Below are positions 25,809 through 34,000 of a stretch of 64,000 nt of DNA, one piece after another. How positions within the stretch are numbered: position 1 is the first letter of the stretch; the number at the start of each line of letters is the position of its first letter. The notes under the pieces were generated by a model, which ran no database searches, had not been told where the DNA came from, and saw only the letters and a program-made list of their open reading frames with translations. The position numbers and the translations under genes were made by a program. The DNA comes from an uncultured Massilia sp. (GTDB lineage: Bacteria > Pseudomonadota > Gammaproteobacteria > Burkholderiales > Burkholderiaceae_D), in NCBI RefSeq assembly GCF_913773735.1, contig NZ_CAJYEB010000004.1, positions 1 through 64,000 on the forward strand. Direction: 5' to 3'.

Positions 25809-27845
25809 ATGACTCCAGAACTCTACCTCGATGCAAATGCCACTTCTCCCGTGCTGCCCGCCGCGCTCGCCGCCGCGGTGGAGACCATGGAGGCGCGGTT
25901 CGGCAATCCGAGCAGCAGCCACGCGACCGGCCTGCGCGCGAAGCGGATCCTGGACGACACCCGGGCGCTGGCGCGCCGCGTGCTCGGCGCCGGCGCGGGC
26001 CGCGTGCTGTTCACCAGCGGCGCGACCGAAGGCATCCAGACCGCCGTGCTGTCGGCGCTGTGCGCGGTGCGCGCGCGGCGCGCGGCGGGGGAGGCCACCG
26101 GCGACCTGCTGCTGTACGGCGCCACCGAGCACAAGGCCGTGTCGGAAAGCCTGGCGCACTGGAACACCCTGCTCGGCACCGGCCTGGTGCTGCAGGCGCT
26201 GCCGGTCGACGCCGACGGCCGCCACCGCCTGGACGTGCTGCGCGCGCTGGCGCCGCGCGCGGCCATGGTCTGCACTATGGCCGCCAACAACGAGAGCGGC
26301 GCGATCTCCGACCTGGACGGCATCGCCGCCGTGCTGCAAGACGCCGCGCCGCGGGCGTACTGGATGGTCGACTGCGTGCAGGCGCTCGGCAAGCTGGCGC
26401 TCGGCCTGGCCGGCACGCGCATCGACTACGCGCCGTTCTCCGGGCACAAGCTGTATGCGCCGAAGGGCATCGGCATGCTGTACGTCCGCGAGGGCGCGCC
26501 CTACACGCCGCTGATGATCGGCGGCGGCCAGGAAGCCGGCCTGCGCTCCGGCACGGAGAACATGGCCGGCATCGCGGCGCTGGGCGCCGTGCTCGCCGCG
26601 CTGGAGGGCGGGCACACCTTCCGCACCCATGACGAGCTGGCCGCCATGCGCGAGCGCCTGGCCGCCGCCCTGCGCGACGCCTTCCCCGGCATCGTGTTCA
26701 ACGCGCCGTTCGCGCACGCGCTGCCGACCACGCTGAACTTCGCCGTGCCGGACATGGCCAGCAAGGACCTGCTGGACCTGTTCGATGCGGCCGGCATGCG
26801 CGTCAGCGCGGGCTCCGCGTGCTCGGCGGCCAAGGCCGCGCCCAGCTACGTGCTGGCCGCCATGGGCCTGCCGGCATGGCGCAGCAGCGGCGCCGTGCGC
26901 CTGTCGTTCGGGCCGCTGGCCGACGACGCCTTCATCGACGCCGCCTGCGCGCGCATCCGCCGCTGCGGCGAGGCGCTGCGCGCGACCGCGCTGGAGGCGC
27001 CGGGTCCCGCCGCCGGCGTGCTGCAGCTCAGCCACGAGGGACGCCACGGCTGGATCGTGTTCGACGGCGCGGCGCGCCAGGCCGTCGTGATCGACCCGCC
27101 GGCGGCGCTGGCGACGCGCACGGCCGCGCTGCTGCGCGCGCGCGCGCTGGACGTCGTCGCCGTGCTGGGCACGGACGACGGCGCCGACGGCGCGCGGGCG
27201 CGCGGCCTGTTGCGCGCGGCGCTGGGACTGGAAGCGAGGGAGCCCGGCGTTTTCGGCTGGCCGCAGGGCGGGGCCGAGGTCGTACTGGAAGACGGCAGCC
27301 GCGTGCCGGCGCTGGCCATCGGCGCCGACGTGCTGGCGCGCGCCGGCACGGCCTGCCTGCTGGGCAGCGCGGCCGGCGGCGTGCTGCGCGCCGCCGCGGT
27401 GCGCCTGGCCTTCGTCGGCGTGGACGGCGCGGCGGGAGACAATGTCCATCCCGGCACGCTGCTGTGCCGCGCCCAGGACGCCGGCGGCGTGCCGTTCGGC
27501 GCGGCCTCCGGCGCCGTGGCAGGCGCGCCGGGCCAGCTGCGGCCGGAAGCGCTGGCGCCGTTCCTGGATAGCGGCGAGGAGGCCGTGCTGGTCGACGTGC
27601 GCGAGGTGGAGGAAACCGCGGTCTGCACGGCGGCGCTGCCGGGCCGCGCGCCCGGCCTGGTGCGGCGCATCCCGATGTCGCGCCTGGCGGAGCATGCCGC
27701 CGGCCTGCTGGCCGACCCGCGCCCGCTGGTCTTCGTCTGCCGCAGCGGCAACCGCAGCGCGCGGGCGGCGCTGTGCCTGCACCGGATGGGACACCCGCGC
27801 GCGCTGACGGTGGTCGGCGGGCTGGCGCTGGCCGGCGATCGCTGA
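25809..27845 (+). CDS. Cysteine desulfurase / degenerate metallo-beta-lactamase / rhodanese fusion
   Basis: This 678-residue protein is a three-part fusion. Residues about 4-390 are a class V aminotransferase of the cysteine desulfurase type, with DANATSP at the start, PLP Lys214 in FSGHKLYAPKG and the mobile-loop Cys338 in SAGSACSAAK. Residues about 400-560 look like a persulfide-dioxygenase-type metallo-beta-lactamase domain, but the metal motif T-H-x-H-A-D-H reads TDDGADG (455-461), losing all three histidines. Residues about 580-678 are a rhodanese with the active loop CRSGNRS (Cys644). A desulfurase would make a protein persulfide from cysteine and the rhodanese could accept the sulfur. 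It is divergent from a DecR-like regulator. No clear ribosome site precedes the ATG. Confidence 0.85.
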   Translation: MTPELYLDANATSPVLPAALAAAVETMEARFGNPSSSHATGLRAKRILDDTRALARRVLGAGAGRVLFTSGATEGIQTAVLSALCAVRARRAAGEATGDLLLYGATEHKAVSESLAHWNTLLGTGLVLQALPVDADGRHRLDVLRALAPRAAMVCTMAANNESGAISDLDGIAAVLQDAAPRAYWMVDCVQALGKLALGLAGTRIDYAPFSGHKLYAPKGIGMLYVREGAPYTPLMIGGGQEAGLRSGTENMAGIAALGAVLAALEGGHTFRTHDELAAMRERLAAALRDAFPGIVFNAPFAHALPTTLNFAVPDMASKDLLDLFDAAGMRVSAGSACSAAKAAPSYVLAAMGLPAWRSSGAVRLSFGPLADDAFIDAACARIRRCGEALRATALEAPGPAAGVLQLSHEGRHGWIVFDGAARQAVVIDPPAALATRTAALLRARALDVVAVLGTDDGADGARARGLLRAALGLEAREPGVFGWPQGGAEVVLEDGSRVPALAIGADVLARAGTACLLGSAAGGVLRAAAVRLAFVGVDGAAGDNVHPGTLLCRAQDAGGVPFGAASGAVAGAPGQLRPEALAPFLDSGEEAVLVDVREVEETAVCTAALPGRAPGLVRRIPMSRLAEHAAGLLADPRPLVFVCRSGNRSARAALCLHRMGHPRALTVVGGLALAGDR

Positions 27846-27857
27846 GCCGCCGGTCCT

Positions 27858-27960
27858 GGTGGGCACGGGGCGCCCATCCTGCGGCATCGATACACGTATT
27901 GGCCAGCACACGTCGGGTGGGCATGTGAGGCTGGGGCCGCAAATGAAACGTGCCCACCCG
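27858..27960. repeat. Two GGGTGGGCA-family palindromes upstream of the glucan synthase
   Basis: An imperfect copy at 27858-27879 (GGTGGGCA...CGCCCATCC) is followed by a longer hairpin with perfect 10-base arms, CGGGTGGGCA at 27914-27923 and TGCCCACCCG at 27951-27960, separated by 27 bases. They fill much of the 254-base gap between the desulfurase fusion and the glucan synthase. No promoter could be read with confidence in the rest of the gap. Confidence 0.6.
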
Positions 27961-28099
27961 GTATGACGAACCCCTACGTTCGCTAGCGCACAGTCATCCC
28001 ATCCGCAATCTTCTAGCATGGCAATTGCCGTGCGCCCCTGCCTCGTTCCCTTCCCGCCGACTGGCTGCATCCGCGCGCACGCCATCACCGAGGTTCCTG

Positions 28100-31000
28100 T
28101 TGAAACAAGAAAAAGATCTCCAGCCCGCCGCGCCAGGCGCGGGGCAGCCTGCCATGTCCGCGCCGACGCTCGCCAACGACGATGCGCCGCTGCGCGCGGA
28201 AGTGTTTTCCGCCGCCCAGATGGCGGTGCACGGACGCCGCCTCGCGGCGCGCCACCAGATCGCCGCCTCGCCGGGCAGCGCCGGCCTGCTCGACCGCCTG
28301 GCCGACAACGCCGCCGTCATCGCCGCCGCCTGCACCGGCCTGACCCGCGCGGCGAATGCCGGCGTGCGCCTGGCGCCGGCCGCCGAATGGCTGCTCGATA
28401 ACTACTACCTGGTCGAGGAGCAGGTGCGCATCGCGCAGCATCACCTGCCCAAGGACTACAGCCGCGAGTTGCCGCGCCTGGCCGATCCCGATGCCGGCGG
28501 CGTCCCGCGCGTCTACCAGCTCGCGCTGGAGGTGATCGCCCACGGCGACGGCCACCTGGAGCCGGAAAGCCTGGCGCGCTTCGTCGCCGCCTACCAGGAA
28601 GGCGCCCCGCTGGCGCTGGGCGAACTGTGGGCGATCCCGATCATGCTGCGCCTGGCGCTGATCGAGAACCTGCGCCGCATCGCCGCGCGCCAGAGCGACA
28701 ACCGCGCCCAGCGCGAACAGGCCAACCGCTGGGCCGACCGCATGGCGGAAAAGGCCGACGAGCGTCCCGGCGACCTGATCCTGCTGGTGGCCGACATGGC
28801 GCGCGAGGTCGAACCGATGGGCTCCGGCTTCGTCGCCGAGCTGACCCGGCGCCTGCAGGGCCGCAACGGGCCGCTGACCCAGGCGCTGCAATGGATCGCC
28901 ACGCGCCTGGCCGACGAGGGCCGCACGATCGAGCAGGCGGTGCAGGCCGACATCGGCCAGCAGGCCGCCGACCAGGTCTCGGTCGCCAACAGCATCGGCA
29001 GCCTGCGCCTGCTGGACGTCACCGACTGGCGCGAATTCGTCGAGACGATGAGCACCGTCGAGCACGCGCTGCGCGGCGATCCGGCCGGCGTCTACGGCAG
29101 GATGGATTTCACCACGCGCGACCATTACCGCCACGTCGTCGAGCGCCTGGCGCGCGCCAGCGGCCGCGCCGAGATCGAGGTCGCGGCCGAAGCCGTGGCG
29201 CTGGCCGCCGACGGCCTCGCCGCGGCGGAGCAGGGCGGCAAGGCCGACCCGCGCCTGCGCCACGTCGGCTACTGGCTGACCGGCAAGGGCCTGCCGCAGC
29301 TGGAGCAGCGCCTGAACATGCGGCCGGGCTTCGGCGCCGCGCTGCGCCGCACGGGCCGCGCGCGCCCGCTGCTGTCCTACCTGGGCGCGATCGGCGCCTT
29401 CACCGCGCTGTTCACCGGCGCCATCGTCGTGCATGCGGCGCAGGCCGGGGGCGCGCACTGGCTGCTGGTCGTCATCGCCGTGCTGGGCGCGGTCGGCGCG
29501 AGCCAGCTGGCGCTGGCCCTGGTCAACCTGCTGGCCACGCGCCTGGTGCTGCCGGCGCCGCTGCCGCGCATGGATTTCAGCGCGGGCATCCCGGGCGACG
29601 CGCGCACGGTCGTCGTCGTGCCGTCGCTGCTGTACAGCCGCGCCAACGTGGCGGCGCTGTGCGAGGCGCTGGAAGTGCGCTACCTGGCCAACCGCGACCC
29701 GAACCTGCGTTTCTGCCTGCTGACCGACCTGGCCGACGCGCCGCAGCAGGAGATGTACGGCGATGCCGAGCTGGTCGAGCAGGCGCGCGCCGCCATTGCC
29801 GCCCTCAACGAGAAGTACGGCAGCGCCGCCGGCATGCCGTTCCTGCTGCTGCACCGTCCGCGCACCTGGAACGAGAGCGAGCAGGCCTGGATCGGCCGCG
29901 AACGCAAGCGCGGCAAGCTGGAAGACCTGAATGCCTTCCTGCGCGGCGGCGCGCGCGAGCGCTTCGCCGTCGTCGAGGGCGACACCGACGCGCTGGTGGA
30001 AACCCGCTACGTGATCACGCTGGACGCCGACACCCAGCTGCCGCGCGACGCCGCGCGCCAGTTCGTGGCGACGATGGCGCATCCGCTCAACCACCCGGTG
30101 CTCAGCGCCGACGGCAGCCACGTCGTCGACGGCTACGGCCTGCTGCAGCCGCGCGTGACGACCTCGCTGCCGCTGGAAAACGCCTCGCGCTACGAGCGCC
30201 TGTGCAGCGGCGAGCCGGGCATCGACCCGTACACGCGCACCGTGTCCGACGTCTACCAGGACCTGTTCGGCGAAGGCTCGTTCACCGGCAAGGGCATCTA
30301 CGACCTCGACGCCTTCGAGCGCGTGCTCGGCGACCGCCTGCCGGACAACCGCGTGCTGTCGCACGACCTGCTGGAAGGCTGCTACATCCGTTCCGGCCTG
30401 CTCAGCGACGCCCAGGTGGTGGAAGCCTATCCGCCGCGCTACAGCGACGACGTCAGCCGGCGCCACCGCTGGATCCGCGGCGACTGGCAGCTGGCCGGCT
30501 GGCTGCGCAACAAGGTGCCGCTCCCGGGCGGCAAGCGCGGCCCCAATCCGCTGGCGCCGCTGGCGCGCTGGAAGCTGTTCGACAACCTGCGCCGCAGCCT
30601 GGTGGCGCCGGCCCTGACCGTGCTGCTGCTGGCCTGCTGGGCGCTGCTGCCGGCGCCGGCGTTCTGGAGCGCGGCGATCCTGTCGGTGTTCTTCCTGCCG
30701 TTCTTCCTGGGCGCGCTGATCGGCCTGGCCGACAAGGCGCACGACATCCCGCTGCGCCAGCACCTGCTGAACTGGGCGCAGGGCGCGCGCATCGGGCTGG
30801 GCCACGCCGTGCTGAACATGGCCTTCCTGCCGCACGAGGCCTGGTACACCCTGGACGCCATCGCGCGCACCGCCTGGCGCATGCTGGTGTCGCGCCGGCG
30901 CCTGCTGGAGTGGCGCGCCTCGAGCCTGTCGCGTTCGAGCACCGACATGGAGAGCAACTGGCGCAACATGTGGTTCGCCCCGGCCTTCGCCGTCGGCAGC

Positions 31001-34000
31001 GCCATGCTGCTGACCTTCGTGAACCCGCCCGCGCTGTTCGCCGCCGCGCCGCTGCTGCTGCTGTGGTTCCTGTCGCCCGTGCTGGCCTGGTGGGTCAGCC
31101 TGCCGCTCGAGCGCCCCGCGCACCAGCTGCGCGACGAGCAGCGCACGTTCCTGCACACGGTGGCGCGCCGCACCTGGGCCTTCTTCGAGGACCACGTGGT
31201 CGCCGAAGAGAACTGGCTCCCGCCCGACAACATGCAGGAGCATCCGTCGCCGGTGATCGCGCACCGCACCTCGCCGACGAACATCGGCCTGGCGCTGCTG
31301 GCCAACTTCACGGCCTGGGACTTCGGCTACGTGGCCGGCGGCGAACTGCTGCAGCGCACCCGCGCCACGCTCGGCACGATGGGGCGCATGGAGCGCCACC
31401 GCGGCCACTTCTACAACTGGTACGACACCCAGACGCTGGCGCCGCTGCTGCCCATGTACGTGTCGGCCGTCGACAGCGGCAACCTGGCTGGCCACCTGCT
31501 GACCCTGGCCGCCGGCCTCGAGCAACTGGCCGACCGGCCGGTCGCGTCGCGGCGCGTGCTGGACGGCATCCGCGATGCGCTGCGCGTCGCCGAGGAGCAC
31601 GCCGCCGGCATGGCCGACGCGCCGGGCGTGCCGGACGTGCGCGCGGCCCTGGCGGCGCTGTGGGACCGCCTGACGCCGGAGCAGTGCCGCAATGCCGACA
31701 CCCTGCCGGGCCTGGCCGAGTGCCTGGGCGGCCTGGCGCGCGCCACGGCCGAGCTGCACGCCGCGCTGGCGCCCGAGATCGATCCGGTGCTGCGCGCCTG
31801 GACCGGCAAGCTGGCCGCGCAGGCCGCGGCGGCCCATGCGGACCTGCTGGCGATGGCGCCGTGGATGCGCGCGGTGCACCAGTTCGTCATCGATTCGACG
31901 CTGACGCGGATCCCGACGCTGCGCGAGCTGGCCGCGTTCGACATGCGCGCGCCGGGCGAGGACCTGGACGACGACGAGCGCGCGCGCCAGCAGCAGCTGG
32001 CGCGGCTGGTGGCGGAAGGCCGCGCCAACGCGCGTGCGCGGCTGGACGAGATCGCGCTGCTGGCGCGCCAGGCGCGCGAGTTCGGCGTGATGGACTTCGG
32101 CTTCCTGTACAACGCCGACATCGACCTGATGGCGATCGGCTACAACGTCAGCGAGCGCCGCCTGGACGGCAACAGCTACGACCTGCTGGCCTCGGAAGCG
32201 CGCCTGGGTTCCTTCGTCGCCATCGCCCAGGGCCAGTTCCCGCAGGAGCACTGGTTCGCGCTGGGGCGCCAGCTGTGCCTCGTCGGCGGCCAGCAACTGC
32301 TGCTGTCGTGGAGCGGCTCGATGTTCGAGTACCTGATGCCGCTGCTGGTGATGCCGACCTACCGCGACACGCTGCTCGACCAGACCTACCACGGCATCAT
32401 CCATGCCCAGATCGACTACGCGCGCCGCCGCAATATCCCGTGGGGCATCTCGGAGTCCGGCTACAACACCGTCGACGCGGCCATGAACTACCAGTACCGC
32501 GCCTTCGGCGTGCCGGGCACGGGCCTGAAGCGCGGCCTGGGCGGGGACCTGGTGATCGCGCCCTATGCGTCGATGATGGGCCTGATGGTCGAGCCGGAAC
32601 TGGCCTGCGAGAACCTGGAACGCATGGCAAAGCTCGGCTTCACGGGCAACTACGGCTTCTACGAGGCGGTCGACTACACCGCGTCGCGCCTGCCGCGCGG
32701 CCAGGACCATGCGATCGTGCGCTCGTTCATGGTGCACCACCAGGGCATGGGCTTCCTGGCCCTGTCCTACCTGTTGCACGACCGCCCGATGCAGCGTCGC
32801 TTCGAGGGCGACCCGCAATTCCAGGCCACGCTGCTGCTGCTGCAGGAGCGCGTGCCCAAGTCGGGCGCCTTCGAGTCGGCCAGCGCCGAGGCCGAGGCCA
32901 TGCGCACGCCGGCGCCGGAAGCGACCATGCCGACGCGCATCGTCGTGCAGCCGGATGGCGCCCCGCCCGAAGTCCAGCTGCTGTCCAACGGCCGCTACCA
33001 CGTGATGGTGACCGGCAGCGGTTCCGGCTACAGCCGCTGGAAGGACCTGTCCGTCACGCGCTGGCGCGAGGACGCGACCGTCGACGACTGGGGCCAGTTC
33101 TGCTACGTGCGCGACCTGGACGACGGCCGCCTGTGGTCGACCGCCTGGCAGCCCACGCTGGACCGCCCGGAACACTACGAGGTCAGCTTCTCCGAGGGGC
33201 GCGCCGAATTCCGCCGGCGCGACCACGGCATCGAGCTGCATACCGAGATCGTGGTGTCGCCCGAGGACGACATCGAGCTGCGCCGCACGCGCATCGCCAA
33301 CAAGTCGCCGGTGCGCCGCACGATCGAGGTGACCAGCTATACCGAAGTGGTGATGGCGGCGGCGGCCGCCGACGCGTCGCATCCGGCGTTCTCGAAACTG
33401 TTCGTGCAGACCGAGATCCTGCAGGACCGCGGCGCGATCCTGGCCACGCGCCGCCCGCGTACCAAGGACGAGCAGTCGCCCTACCTGCTGAACCTGATGA
33501 CGGCTTACCGCGCGAATGGAGACAGCCCCCTGGCGGCGCCGGAATTCGAGACCAGCCGTTCCCAGTTTCTCGGCCGCGGCGGTCGCATCGCGCTGCCGCA
33601 GGTGCTGGCGCCGGACAACCGCGCGCCGCTGGAAGGCCAGCACGGTTCGGTGCTCGACCCGGTGGCGGCGATCCGCCGCACCTTCGTGCTCGAGCCGGAC
33701 GAGGAGGTCGTGTTCGACGTCGTGCTGGGCGCGGCCGAGACCCGCGAGCAGGCGCTGCACCTGGTCGACAAGTACCAGGACCGCCACCTGGCCGACCGCG
33801 TGTTCGAACTGGCCTGGACCCACAGCCAGGTGGTGCTGCGCCAGCTCAACGCCAGCGAGACCGATGCCCAGCTGTACGGCCGCCTGGCCGGCAGCGTGAT
33901 CTACCCGCACGCCGGCCTGCGCGCCGATCCGGCCGTCATCGCGCGCAACGGGCGCGGCCAGTCCGGCCTGTGGGCGTACGCGATCTCGGGCGACTTCCCG

